Assembly (NCBI GenBank): GCA_963691705.1
Contig: OY829539.1
Location: 56,022,327 to 56,086,326, forward strand
Direction of reading: 5' to 3'
DNA: 64,000 nucleotides
From: Viola odorata
Lineage: Eukaryota > Streptophyta > Magnoliopsida > Malpighiales > Violaceae
The notes beneath the pieces were generated by a model. That model was given only the letters and a program-made list of their open reading frames with translations, was not told the DNA's origin and did no database searches. Positions within the stretch are counted from its first letter, which is position 1, and every line of letters begins with the position of its first letter. Made by a program: the position numbers and the translations under genes. Shown here in pieces: positions 15,001 to 27,219 of the stretch.

Positions 15001-17066
15001 GTTCGGGAGATCATCCAGAATTCCTTACAAAACACCAAAGAGATCATGAGCCCATTTGGGGCTCAATACTCAATTCAGAATCGCGCATTGGGACCCCACA
15101 ACACCCAAAAACTCCATCTAACAACCTATCTTTTGCTTCGGGACCCATTACTTCTAGGAACTTGATAAATTTTCAGCATGTAGAAACTAAGACCATGGGT
15201 AAGAGAAAGAAGGAATCCATTGAAAGCTTGGTTCTACCAACAGTTTCTGCTGATGCAATCGCAGCGAGGGGACCAAGATTTGCTGATCATGTAGCATTTG
15301 GTGTGCCGGGAAACTTCAAGGCTCCACGAGCATCGCCATTCCCAACAACGTACTCTCTAATGCAAAGCTCTCAAGGAACTATGTTATCTTCAAGAGTAAA
15401 CTCAGAGGTCTTTCTTGGATTTCCACCGTTTGCACAGAACATAGCTGGTTTTATGCCAACTATTTGTAATGCATCTGGAAACTTGAGGGTGCCACAGCAT
15501 TTTGCAAATCCTCAAGCTCCAATAGTTCTTGATTATCCCCAACTTAGAGAGAGCCAAGAATATCAAACACATAAGGAACAACAAGGACCTGGATACAATT
15601 GGAGCCCAATGAACGACATTTCCCAAGCAAGTACTTCATCTGTGATGAGCAGACTGGTCCCTTCGGTGGAAATGGCACGAGCGAAAGAGGAAATAGAAGA
15701 TGGGTCTACCATTCTGGCTGATGCCGTGAATGGAAACCTGCATGAACATGGCAGATACGTGCGGACATGGGAGGTTAGTATTATTGGTTTGATGTAAGAA
15801 AGAAGTGATATCAACTTAAATATTTTCAAACCACTTGGTCAGCAACTGTCATTTTGCGGAGGCACTCAGGGCTTAGATAAAAGAAACCTTTATTGCTTCC
15901 TCAAAATGGTAAACACAACTCGACCATACTGGTATTTCATCTTCATATACCATATGAACATGGATAGCCAGACTTGTTTACTCGGAAGACTCTAGAAAAT
16001 CTGTCATTTCTAATGCACTTTTATCACTTTCTTTCTTCCTTGTTACTAACAGAATATAGTATGCTTCAATCCTATTATAAAACATCTATGTTCAACTCTA
16101 TTTCTGGTTGTCATTGTAACATTTTCTTTCAGGTTATATCATGTTAGACATTTTCATTCACTGCCTCAATTTTCTTGTACATGCAGGGGGCAATATCTGC
16201 ATTGCTGGCTGGGCGAGTCACGAGCATCAGTAGGGTTGTGGTATGTTTTCTATGTCATAATAATAATAGTTACTTGCATTATGTTATGCTTTTGAGTTTG
16301 AAACTTCTATTCCTTGTGACAGGCATACAAGTCAGCCTCGACAATGATTCAGTAAGTTGGAGTGATGCTCTTTAATACTTTTTGAACTGTATACTATAAT
16401 CAAGCTATTTATCCCAAATGCATTTGCCCCTTTCTATTTCTCAGGCTTACTGCTGACTGGCCGCGAACATTGCAGTTGGGGCGTCTTCTGTGTCAGGATT
16501 TCTTCGAGAGATTGTAATTATCTATTTGGTTAAGATGCTTTGCTGATCCTATTTTAATCTTCTCTACTAAAGATAATAACTTTCAGATTTTCCTCTTTCT
16601 ACCAGTCCAAAGCCGGGTCCTAAATATTACCTTATATTCGAAGCTACCAATAATCACTCAGTGTTTGAACATCTGAAATCAAGAAAGCTTGTAAGTTTCT
16701 GAACTAAACCATGATTTCCTATCAACTTTTTCCTATGCTAACAATTGGTGAGGTGTATCAGTGCTCCAACATCAAGCTGCCTTCTCAGACAATGATATTT
16801 TCTCCAACCAGCAAGGATTGCTGCTTCATTGCAACACTTTTTCCCGGGGTACGTAACAAATGATACATTCACACTTCACACCATCATACCATAGTCACAA
16901 GTGTCAATTTTACTGGATATATAGAACTAATTTTGATTAGTAATTTGGAAAATGCTAGGATTTTCCTATATATAGGTCGAGGGCACCGGGTCTGAGATCG
17001 TTGCAAGTACTGTGCCAGCAGGAGGAACAAGATGAGAAGCAGAAACAAGAGCAGCAAAAGGATTGA
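12074..17066 (+). CDS. MED25: Mediator complex subunit 25-like (PFT1 family)
   Basis: Fifteen coding exons close in frame: 12074-12177, 12861-12891, 13048-13111, 13344-13477, 13566-13763, 13888-13953, 14224-14368, 14524-14636, 14751-15773, 16187-16240, 16323-16351, 16445-16513, 16606-16690, 16762-16848 and a last exon. The last exon starts at 16976 (stop 17033-17035, about 752 aa) or at an alternative AG at 17019 (stop 17064-17066, Gln-rich tail). The N-terminal von Willebrand A domain (LIIVVDGGSASDMATYW, GWTTDVKQFLGWLSDL, AEGLADAL) and the ACID-like region (ADWPRTLQLGRLLCQDF, ending in TLFPG) match plant MED25. MED25 links activators to RNA polymerase II in jasmonate, light and flowering responses. 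The linker (exon 9) is strongly diverged and the usual long poly-Gln tail is short or absent. It may be a divergent paralogue. Confidence 0.85.
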
Positions 17067-17296
17067 ATCTAATTGTGGTGTGCTAGAATCCTGCGTAGCC
17101 TGCAACTTTAGGTGGACGGAACGACCAGTTCATCCTCGAAACCCAGGAAGATCAGATTAAGAAAACATCCATTTTGTGTGTGTAATTTAGAAAAGTTAAT
17201 TTATTCTCAAATGCTCTGCTAAACTTGTAATTTGTCATGGAGCTGGTATTTTATGACAAGAAGCTAGTCATTTTTCTTGGGTTGGTTTGGTTTTAA

Positions 17297-17346
17297 ATAC
17301 CACATCGGTCAGAACAAAGGAAAGCAACCAGCTGAGGTTCTATATA
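17297..17346 (+). promoter_or_regulatory. Pol II-type snRNA promoter: USE and TATA
   Basis: The upstream sequence element ATACCACATCG (17297-17307) matches the plant consensus RTCCCACATCG at 10 of 11 positions. A TATATA box follows at 17341-17346. The 33-bp spacing is that of RNA polymerase II snRNA genes (U1, U2, U4, U5). Pol III types are about one helical turn shorter. The TATA lies about 30 bp before the predicted U5 5' end. Confidence 0.88.
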
Positions 17347-17370
17347 ATTGGAAGCAAACGGGAATTAAAA

Positions 17371-17501
17371 GTCACGCAGCCGCGCGTCGAGCACATAGCG
17401 AACTATTCTTTCGCCTTTTACTAAAGAATACCGTGTGCGCGTCGCAAATAGTGGCATACGCCTATTTTTGGAGGGTTCTCCGCCTTTGGTGGGGGACCCA
17501 C
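17371..17501 (+). ncRNA. U5: U5 spliceosomal snRNA
   Basis: U5 snRNA is the core RNA of the U4/U6.U5 tri-snRNP. Its loop 1 holds exon ends during splicing. The invariant loop CGCCTTTTACT is closed by ATTCTTT/AAAGAAT (about 17406-17432). An outer GCACA/TGTGC stem and a basal GTCAC/GTGGC pairing can also be drawn. The Sm site ATTTTTGG is at 17464-17471, followed by a strong 3' hairpin (GGGTTCTCCGCC, TTT loop, GGTGGGGGACCC). The 5' end is placed about 30 bp after the TATA box and the 3' end just before the 3' box. Both are good to a few bases. The promoter, Sm site and loop are intact, so the gene is probably functional. Confidence 0.93.
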
Positions 17502-17511
17502 ACCCAATTCT

Positions 17512-17519
17512 AGTTTTAA
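17512..17519 (+). terminator. snRNA 3'-end box
   Basis: AGTTTTAA lies about 11 bp after the predicted U5 3' end and resembles the plant snRNA 3' box AGTNNAA, with one extra T in the spacer. In plants this box directs 3'-end formation of Pol II snRNAs. Confidence 0.6.
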
Positions 17520-18008
17520 CAATAATATTTTCATCAATGATCCAATGGTAATGCCTTTTTTGTCATTTTATTCTCTATTTGAACAAAAATCTAATCATAA
17601 ACACAACAATACCAAATAAGACCAGGTCAATCCTCAAGAACAGATGATGAACACAGATAACTGAAGACCAACTCCTTGTTCAATATATATGGAACAGATC
17701 ACAATGCAGTTTCCCTCATGTTCTCAAGCATTCTAAACGCAGATGGAAACAGAACTATCCTCTATAGTACAAAGTTACAAACAACAGACCCAAGTTTACA
17801 ATTGGACATCACCACCAAGATTGGCGGATCCGATCTAGATAAATACCATACTTCCCTGATAAAACTAATGGGGAAGATGACAGGGAGAAGTATACCGCAT
17901 CTCTATCGATATTTACATATCCTTGAAGGACAAAGAACTAATCCAACAACTTCAACCATGTACAGCCAATCTTCCACAGATACAACACACGTTTCGTATC
18001 TCCATCCA
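17520..18008. other. Spacer between U5 and the lipase 3' end
   Basis: No gene is seen. The part next to 18009 is presumably the 3' UTR of the - strand lipase-like gene, which converges on U5. Confidence 0.35.
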
Positions 18009-21000
18009 TCACCATTTTGCTTGGGCTTTTCTCTTCAACCTAAACGACTTTTGACTGAGCTGCTGCTTGGGAGTGGGTTCCACAAGCAGCAAACGTGACA
18101 TCACGTACGCCAACAGTTCTTCATGGTGGGAGAATGTGAAGTCTAAGTGAGCGTACTCAAACTCGTTATAAGACACATCCACGCCTGCATCCTTCATCAG
18201 CTTATAATGCTTCCTTACCATAGCGGGTCGGATTACATTGTCCTTCCGTCCAGCAACCAAGTCAACAGGAATATCAATAAACCCATAGTATTCGCCCAAG
18301 TCTAATGGCTCCGCAGCTCCATATGCCTCCATATTAGCAGATGCACTTCCATAGTCATACATTCTAAATTTTCCTGCACGCTTCATTTGCGCAAGATGAT
18401 GAGCCACATAAAAAGAAACTCCTGGCATATCATTCATGTTGTAGTGAGGTAACCCTAATACTCCCAGCCAATTTGAGCTGTCTCCACCCACAACATAACT
18501 CATAAGGGTCTGAACCAGTCCTCCAACAGCAGGATAGTTATGGAAATCCCGAGCCAACTTGTTTAACAGCATTCGGAAAAACCTTGTTGGTATGTAGAAT
18601 GCCGGCACAATACATGCCAGGATAGGAGCCACCATGAGAAACAGATACTCCATAGCTGTAAAGACAAGATTAGAATCATGGTGAAAGCCGGCAGGTGACA
18701 ATAGAATCAATCTGGATAATCTGTGGGGTTTCTCTTCAATCCGGCGGATTATAGTGTACATCAGTATACCAGCTCCTCCCAAGCTATGAGAAATTGCACA
18801 AAGTTTGTAAGGCTGCTCATCACCAATCTCTTCCTCAAGATTAGGCTGGCTGATTTTTAGTTCCTCGCTTTTAACTTCATGGATCTTCTCAATCATTGCT
18901 GGTATATCCTCAATCCCATGCTCATTGATCGAATAATGCCAATACCTGCATTAAGTTGCTACTTTCAGTCGCCTGCTAATATTATGGCTTACAGCAGAGA
19001 AGCTGGCCATATCTAATGAAAGTTATTTGCCAATATTTAAAATGTTACAAGGACTATGCCACGTACTTCCGCGAGGAGATGTTCTTGTCAACATGTTCCC
19101 TAGAAACCAAACCACGAAAATTTCCAAGGAAAACATCAAACCCTGCAAATATAGAAAGCGACATCATTTTTCAATCTTAATAATGAACTGTCGGTGAAGC
19201 TGAAAAGAGAGTCTCGAGGCAACGGTTACAAACCTTGATCATATGCAGCAAAAGCTGGAGATCCAACGACTCCGTTTGACACCCAACTAAAGGAGAAAAA
19301 GAAAACAAAAAGGGAAGTATGAGTAACTGCAACAGGTCAAACTAAGAAAAATCAGTCACACCAAATTGTCTGGAAAAAATGGACCACGTAGGTGGGATTC
19401 ATCAAAATTCTATTGTTAGTCATAAAGAAACCATCCTGTCTGCACAGAGTGCATGTATACGAAGAATAGCAACCTAACCTACCATGTACAAAACTCATTT
19501 TAGTTGCAGTTATGCTACTTCTGAGTATACAATAGCAATATACCTACTTTTCATATGCATCTTCACTGGAGAAAAAAGTAGATATCCTATTAGGACAATC
19601 CTAGTTTTATGATTCTATAGACTCCCATAGATGTGAAAGAATAATTTCATACTCACAGTTATGAAGTTCCGTATATTAGCAAGAAAACTGTAAAAAAAGG
19701 GAAGAGAATCAAATCTATCCATGCCCTCTCTCCCCTCCCCCTCTCCTGTTAAATCCTTTCTATACTGGATGTCAGCAGGATTGAACCACAAGTTTCTCAG
19801 GGGAATCAAGTCATCTTTTTACCAAGGCAGATAGCAAGAACAATATCAAGAAACAGATCCAGTTCTCCTGTGTTTTACGGGTCAAAATAAGCATGTGAAA
19901 ATAACTCACCCCATAGATGTATCCAAGACGCCATGCTGAAGGTAAACAGCCTTACGTGAATCACGTCTGCAACATCAAACTCTACCATCAGGAAACATTC
20001 ATTTATATCAGTCGACACTATGACTTAAGTGAAATAATGATACCTAGGAATCCTTTCCAGAAGAAGAACGTAACCATCAGAAGTGATCACACGAATAGCT
20101 TCATATGGGTACCTAATACACAGGAAAATGAAGATTCTTATCCAGCATATACACCACAGAGACAAAAACAGAATTCATACAAGTTAATCATAGCATTGCT
20201 CCTACCCGAGCTCTGTTATAACATCCTGACATGTTCGGGCATCTGTATTCAAAGACTGGCGAAAAGTGGTTTTTGTTTCTTTAACAGCTGGATCACTCTC
20301 TCCTAATGTAGCCGCAGGGACGAAGGCATCTGAATCAAGATCATGGCCATCTTCACTGTCACTGCTCTGAGATGAAAATAATCCACATAGTACTTTTACA
20401 ACTTCGGATGGTGAAAGAAGAAAATGCACAGTTTTGTGAAAAAAGTCGAATACAGCCTCTATGAAGATCTCAATAGCCAGATGAAGATCCTGTCAACACA
20501 AAATTTAAAGTGGAAGAATGTAGATGTCAAACATAAGGAAGCAAACGAGGGGAAGCACTACAGGCTGTATACTAAAGTGGTTCCAAACCTCAATAACTCC
20601 ACGTCTCCTGTCAGTGGTGCGGTGGATCATATGATCTTTCAGGGCATGAACCTTCTTGAAAGAATTAAACCGTGAATGCAGATGGCTACCCCTAGGAGAG
20701 GGGGATGTTAACCTCCTAGAGTAAAACAGGCGACAAATTCGCAATGGTATCCACAGGACAAGAGTCAAAGGAAATAGAAGCCATGAAAACATGAATATGA
20801 CCCATCCTGTCCCTTGTTCATCATTCTTGGGAAAATTACTTGCACGAGAAGCTCGTGAACTTTGAGATGATGGTGATGAAGGATATATTCCGTCATCATC
20901 TTCTGCTGATGAATAATCATCGGTTGAACCATCAGAATCTACAGGAAGCTCATGAATGAATTTGTTGAAAGAGGACACCCCACTGTTGTCATTGGTGAAA

Positions 21001-22567
21001 AGAGGCAGAATCAACAAAGAGTTAATGTTATAGTGCAAGTGCGATAAGAGGAAAGGAATAATCGTACAGAAATAGCTAATAGCAGAAAAATGGATGGAAC
21101 TCGTTAAACCCTTGCAGATAACCAAGGTATGACATTAAGAGCTGATGGATTCACCAGTGAGTTTATGTACTTATACCATCGAATAACTAAGACAAGAAAT
21201 GTACGCGTCAAGAAGTTAGCCTGCCTAACAAACCAGGAGATGGCAAGGCAACCCAAGCATATTCAATATTCACTACATTTAATATAAGTCAACAAAGCAA
21301 ACCCAGAAAATAAGAGACGATAGTGATACATCCTATTGGTAATATGGAAAGCTCCTATGCTTGCAACTCCTCCGCTCCACCAAAAACAGGAAAACTTAAC
21401 TTAAAAGGTTATGGTTGCACTAAACAAGATGCACATACCTGGTCTAAATTGCATGTCAACAAATTACACTTTAACATAACTTGGGACAAACTTACTTCTC
21501 CATCCACCGGGGGAGACGAGGTCCACGAAAGGTTGGTCTGAGCTCCCAGCCATGAAGACCTTCAAGAATACTACCTTTCCCAGGTAAAAATGTCAACAAA
21601 AGTGCCGAAACTCCATTTATGAGCCTTGCAATACTGTTCAACGACTCATAAGTGACTGTCTTCACAGACCTGCTCTAAAAATCAAAACATAAACCTTGTC
21701 CATCAAGATGTACCAGTAAGAAGAATCCAATACAAAAAGCAATACTGCGAATGGGGAAAACAATCCAACGACCAACACGTGTTAAAGAGAGTACCTCTCC
21801 ATATGCACATTTATGGATATGCATTGGGGTCCATTAAAAGAGTAACCAGATGGCAATTTTTCTCTACTCAAAAAAAGAAAAAAGGCCAACCATTTACATA
21901 TTGGATATTTGTTTTCGATAAGCTTAGCTATACATGTTGGTCATTAAGGCACGTATTTCACTTGACACTTGCACTTACCCTGACCATGATAGCTCTTAAA
22001 CCCCTTTAATCCCTAAGATGCCTCAGGTGGGGTGACTTAGACAGAGTAAGTAAGTTCATGAATTGAGCTACCCATGGTTGCAGATTGCTAAACTTTCTGA
22101 CCCACATCTAATAGTTCAAAAATTGCTGGTGGTGAAATTCAAATACACACAAACTAGAGATACCAGTTCTACACAGAAGCATGATTTGTGGAGATAACAG
22201 GTTCATCATTTCAACCTAATAAATACCACTTTAAAACCTCTTCCTCAAAATTTCTCCCATGTAACCACTAATCCAGACAAGAGTTCTTCATCAAAATCAA
22301 ATTTGAACAACACCCAAAAACATGAATAGATAAAATATCAAATCCATATGCATCAAACTACCAGTACCACCACATGCAGAAAATGAAAACAGCATTACAG
22401 AAAATAAAACAAAATGAAGAACTAAATATTGAAATGATCCAACAAAACAAAAGAGGTTTACGAAACAATCGGTACAGCAACAAAATAGATGCATGCACGG
22501 CAAAAGAAGAAGGAAATATGACTCACTCTTTGGTAACGGCAAGGGTAGTGTCAATCAATCGCTGCAT
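18009..22567 (-). CDS. Lipase-like alpha/beta hydrolase (gastric/lysosomal lipase type)
   Basis: Nine exons in frame on the - strand encode 694 aa: 22567-22527, 21669-21496, 20982-20589, 20489-20206, 20112-20044, 19966-19910, 19286-19234, 19142-19067 and 18945-18009. It matches the conserved plant family represented by Arabidopsis At1g73920/At1g18460. The start (MQRLIDTTLAVTKE), a Ser/Asp-rich segment and a hydrophobic stretch (FMFSWLLFPLTLVLWIPL) precede the hydrolase domain. That stretch suggests membrane anchoring. The triad is read as Ser437 in SHSLGG, Asp618 in AGRKDNV and His649 in YAHLDF. The nucleophile elbow is S-x-S-x-G in place of G-x-S-x-G, as I recall for this family. By homology it should hydrolyse triacylglycerol or steryl esters. 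The substrate is unproven. The C-terminus is Lys/Arg-rich. Confidence 0.9.
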
Positions 22568-23495
22568 AATCTTTCCTTTTTGTTTGCTTTTTCCTTGTCT
22601 TTTGGAATAAGAAAAAAGAAAATGCAAATTTCACGTTTGATAATTATCGATTAACAGATGAGAATCTAGCTTCAGAACAACAAAATCCAACCGGCAAACA
22701 CGCACAGGTAACAATCTAAAACTCAGGACTCTGGAGAAAAAAACCAAATCAATTCCTGCTTTTCCCTCCTTTCTTTCCTTAATTTATGCAAGAAAACAAA
22801 ACCGCTGTATTGGGTTTTTTGCAAATTGCAACGCTGACTCTTGGCGTTTCGATGCTGCGGTGGTGTATGTGAGGCTTTTAATTTTAAATAATAAATGGAA
22901 TAGAAATAAAATACAGGTAAAGGTTTCCTTTTTGGGACGTAATTAACAAAATAAGGTTATTTCATTACATAGTAAAAGGGATCGGAGGGCATTACACGTG
23001 GGCAGCTGTGGTTGGATAAATCAGATACGTGTTTCTTCTAGAATTACGATTGCTGCCGTGTGCGTGCTGTAATGGACGGCACATGGATGTGGCGTGACCA
23101 ACGTGGATATCATTCTACTCACTACCATTCTCTCTTATAAAAAAAAATTGGCAATAACTTTGATTTACCGACACCTTACCTTTTTTTTTCCATTGTATCC
23201 TCTAAAATGTTCTCGTTCCACATGAGTTGGAATGTATGATTTACTAACCCTCATGAATGGTAGAGTAATTAAGAACTTCCAAGTATTTTTATTTGGAAAA
23301 GATTAATATTGTGATGTGTTTCAAGTTGTATTTTGAAAAAACAGTCTCTCCCATAATTGTAGTTATGAAAAACCACCCAAAAAAATGCTTACTAAACACC
23401 TTCATTTGCCTCTCTTTTTTGTCCAGGTTTGCCACCACAGACCAAACAAGCACGTTTATTTTTATAAGAAAATATTTTATGCATTATACACGTTA
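22568..23495. other. Intergenic: lipase upstream region and P450-1 downstream region
   Basis: No gene is seen. The first 300 bp should contain the 5' UTR and promoter of the - strand lipase gene. The part near 23495 holds the 3' flank of the P450 gene. AT-rich, without recognisable repeats. Confidence 0.35.
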
Positions 23496-26312
23496 TTAAA
23501 TCAATTTTTTTTTATAAGAAAGTAGCCGGTTAGTAGGGACGACAAGTAAATGAGTAGCTTTAGGCATGGAGAGGCCAAAAATTTCACTCATGTCCAATTC
23601 ACTGCCCACCATTCCATCGGCCAACTCCCAATCAAAGCAATGCAGCAATTGAGCCAAAACTATCCGAACAGCAGCCATGCCTATATTCAATCCCGGACAG
23701 CCTCGACGACCTGACCCGAACGGTATGAGCTCAAAATCATGGCCGCGATAGTCCACGCTTGAATTTGCAAACCTCTCAGGCAAAAACTGTTCCGCATTAT
23801 CCGACCATACCTCCAAATCACGTCCGATTGCCCATGCATTGACTATAATCCTTGACTTGTTAGGTATGCAGAAATCTTCGATCTCCGCATCTTCCATGGA
23901 TTCGTGAGGGACTAACAGTGGTGCAACCGGATGCAACCGTAGAACCTCTTTGAGCACCATCTCCAAGTAATTGAGGCGAGGCAAATCGGTTTCCTCCACC
24001 ATTCTGTTCGTTCCAACAACTCGATCCAGCTCGTGTTGGACGAGCTTCATGGCGTGTGGATTCTTGAGGAGTTGCGAAAATGTCCATTCGATGATGGCGC
24101 CAGAAGTGCCAAATGCACCCACAATCATGTCTAGTATGATGGCCTTAATGTTGGTGCGGTCGATTGCATATTCTTGGGAATCATTCATCAATGATAGCAT
24201 AATGTCAATAAATGGAGTTCCTTGCTGCTGATTCTGATTCTGGTCATGAGACGACATTTGGGAAGTGTGATTTTGTTGGTGTTCATCAATAATTTTCTCT
24301 AAAATTGTGTCCATCGCGTTGCTCACTGCTTTCATGCGTCGGCCCCATCCCTGTGGGTTCAATAATTTGGTAAAAACTATAACGTTTTTTTCTAAAGTAA
24401 TGTAACCACACCTAGTCATTAGATCACAACTCAAATAATGACATTATAAGCATGTCACTGTAAAATTTCCTAATTATATAATACATTACATATATAGTTC
24501 ATAAATCAAAGTTTAAGATACAATATACATATTTAATCAAAATTTGTAGTGTATCAACTAACACCTTACAACTTACTCACATAGATTCATTACTAACGCA
24601 AATTATTAATTATTTTTTGCTAATGTATGGACAATTGGATAGTTTTTTCCCTTAAAAAACCATCTAATTAATAACTTATCAACTAGCCCACATTTAGTGA
24701 TACATGTAGGCGTGACAAGATTTCTAAAAATATTATATCATTTTTTTTAAAAAGAAAAATAGGAATTGCAGATTAAAAGATTCGAATTTGAGAGATTTTA
24801 GTAGCTAAATCTACCATTTATATGGGTACCATGATTATTCAGAAGTTTGGAGAATCCAACTATAGACTAATAGACATGCAAAGAGGATAAAAAGAGAAAC
24901 TTGAATTACTCTGTAATTTTTTCAAAAAGTAATTTTTTATTAATTTCTTTTTCAAAAGTTTGGGTCTATTTATAGTTTTTTTTAAAGTGGGCCTATTTAT
25001 AGTTTACAACTAGATTCATTATTTTGCGGAATTAATATTGAGCCCATCACGGTGTATGGCCCACTCATGAGCAAGCTCTATTATTTGGATTTAATAGATA
25101 AACTATTTATTTGGATCTATTAATTAATGTATTCAATATACTGCAATTGATAGGCTGGTTTAATACTTAATAATAATCTATAATATAACTATTTTTTATA
25201 AAAAAATGTATCAATATACTAATTAATTTAATCAAGAAAAAAAATGAATGAAACAACAAACATATATAGCCATTTTATCTGAAGTGAACTTTCGTCAATC
25301 TTTAACCTTGATTTAAAGCTAAGATCCGGCTCTTCTAATTTCATAAAATGTATACGTTGTATTGTATTATCTATTGTATACCTTTATATATATAGTCGAT
25401 GATGAAACCCTACGTGATTCTTTTTCTCATTAAATATGATCAATTTTTTTTAATGTCATCATCACACCACCACGTCGATTGTTTTTAGAAGTAGTATAAA
25501 ATATTTAAAATGTGAAATTTTAATCTTTCATATTTTAAATATTTTCACCTTTGTTTTCTTATAAGTCACATATAAATAGTACATAAATAAATTACCTGGA
25601 GATCAAATGGACGCAAAAGAGGGACATAGTCTGATAAATCAAAAGCCCCACCCAAGCGCAGCGCCTCATCAATCAACGGCTTCAAATCCACTTCATTCTC
25701 CCCATTCCTCCCTAGCACCATCCTATACGTCATCCTCTCCACCACCTCCCTTGTTCTCTCACTCACATCCACCACCTCACGTGCCGCCGCCGCCCCCTTC
25801 ACCCACTCCACCAGCGCCCCTACCTCCTCCATCCTCATCCCTCCAAACCGCTTCACCTGCGCCGCGTTCACCAGCCGCATCGTGCACAGCTTCCTCATCT
25901 CGCGCCAGTAAGGCCCATGCTTCGTGAAAGCAATGCCCTTCGCTCCGTACGACATGAGCTCCGCCGCTTGCATTCTCGGACGGTTGGCGAAGACGGAGTC
26001 GTGGGTTTTCAGGAACAGCTCGGCTGCTCTCGAGGAGGAGACGACGATGGTGGGGACGGAGCCGAGCCTTAGTGACATGATGTCCCCGTGGGTTTTGGAT
26101 AGTTTGTGGAGGGATCGGTGCGGGAGGGTACCCAGCAAGTGGAGGTTGCCGATGATTGGTAAGGAGAGAGGGCCTGGGGGGAGTCTCCGCCGCGGGCGGG
26201 TGGTTTTGTGGTGTTTTGGCCGTGACATGGCGGCCCGTAGGATGTAAAGGAATGGGATCAAGAAGGATGCAAGCAGAAGTAGCAAGGTAAGGGAGAGTGT
26301 TGGGGGAGACAT
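23496..26312 (-). CDS. Cytochrome P450, CYP71 clan, CYP736A-like (P450-1)
   Basis: Two exons, 26312-25596 and 24350-23496, are separated by a 1245-bp phase-0 intron at the conserved site after DLQ. The product is 523 aa: N-terminal membrane anchor, Pro-rich hinge (RRLPPGPLSLPIIGN), K-helix EVLR, PERF (LPERFAN) and heme loop FGSGRRGCPG with Cys457. The layout fits CYP736A12-like proteins, ER-bound monooxygenases of specialised metabolism. The substrate cannot be told from sequence. The I-helix reads GAFGTSG, so the usual Asp/Glu before Thr is Gly320, which could lower or alter O2 activation. It is the divergent neighbour of P450-2 and P450-3. Its promoter side now faces the chromovirus. Confidence 0.9.
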
Positions 26313-26371
26313 TTTTGACTTAGTCTTCGTCGATCAACTTACATGATTTGATTGATTGCATCGGTCACCTA

Positions 26372-26377
26372 CTTATA
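26372..26377 (-). promoter_or_regulatory. Candidate TATA box of P450-1
   Basis: On the - strand, CTATAAGTAGG lies about 60 bp upstream of the start codon at 26312. A similar CTATAAGTATCC precedes both + strand P450 genes, which supports a shared ancestral core promoter. Confidence 0.45.
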
Positions 26378-26770
26378 GGAAGGATAGATCGATTTTTTTT
26401 TCCTTTTCTTATTTTTTCTATATGCCACATAAATAATTAGTAATGATAGGCTAAATAATTTGTCTAACGATTATTTTTTTATATATTAAACGTACACAAA
26501 AAATCTATAAAAGAAGCAAAATTAAAGTCAATAAAAAAAGTAAATATTAAAAATTTACAAGCCAATTCGAGCTAATTTTAACTGTAATTATTTCCCAAAC
26601 TTATTAATATTCTTTGTTTTGATATTACGAACACTAAAATATTAAATCTTAATCTTTATTAGCGGCTGAATTATTTTAACACAGTAATTTTAGAGTGAAA
26701 AAGTATCCAATAGCCGACTCCTCAACAAACGTTGAATATAGCTTCATCAATTCCATTTATGGATCATTAT

Positions 26771-27208
26771 TGTCACGGACTAATCCTTTGGGAGCCCAAG
26801 GGATTGAGTTCGTGCGGCGTTCACGCACTCTCTCTACGGAACCAGCCTTTCTCACACACCTTAGACCTGCATCACCAGGGAACATAGGGTTAGGGCCGTA
26901 ATAGGGCCATTATAGGTTATCATAGGAATAACATAAGGCAAGCACATAGACCATAGGGCATACAATCATGAAAGACATCACTTCATAGAATAAGCATACG
27001 ATTACAGACAAGGGCCAAAAGGTCGCAGACAAGGGGGCCGCCCGCACAAAGGCCGACTCAAACGCCTTCCAATGAATAACCGAGCCCAAAGCATAAAGGG
27101 ACTGATTACTCACTCCCCCAACCCGATTACAAAGATTATCTGTAAGCTCTCGTTAAGGTTAAGCGGCCATGGGCGTGAACATGCCCTGGACGAGCTTAGA
27201 CCTTAACA
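26771..27208 (-). repeat. 3' LTR of the chromovirus
   Basis: This LTR is identical by eye to 32077-32514 at a constant offset of 5306. It begins TGTCACGGACTAATCC on the + strand and ends GACCTTAACA. The target duplication ATTAT precedes it. Confidence 0.95.
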
Positions 27209-27219
27209 CTCTCCCCCAC

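Noticed and set aside
24351..24434. Apparent N-terminal extension of P450-1 exon 2 (MSCDLM...)
   Set aside because: It is intron read-through. A good acceptor (cccacag) precedes GGATGG and restores the conserved DLQ-GWGRR junction.
25607..25927. Proline/serine-rich + strand open frame
   Set aside because: Antisense of P450-1 exon 1, whose GC-rich third positions generate it.
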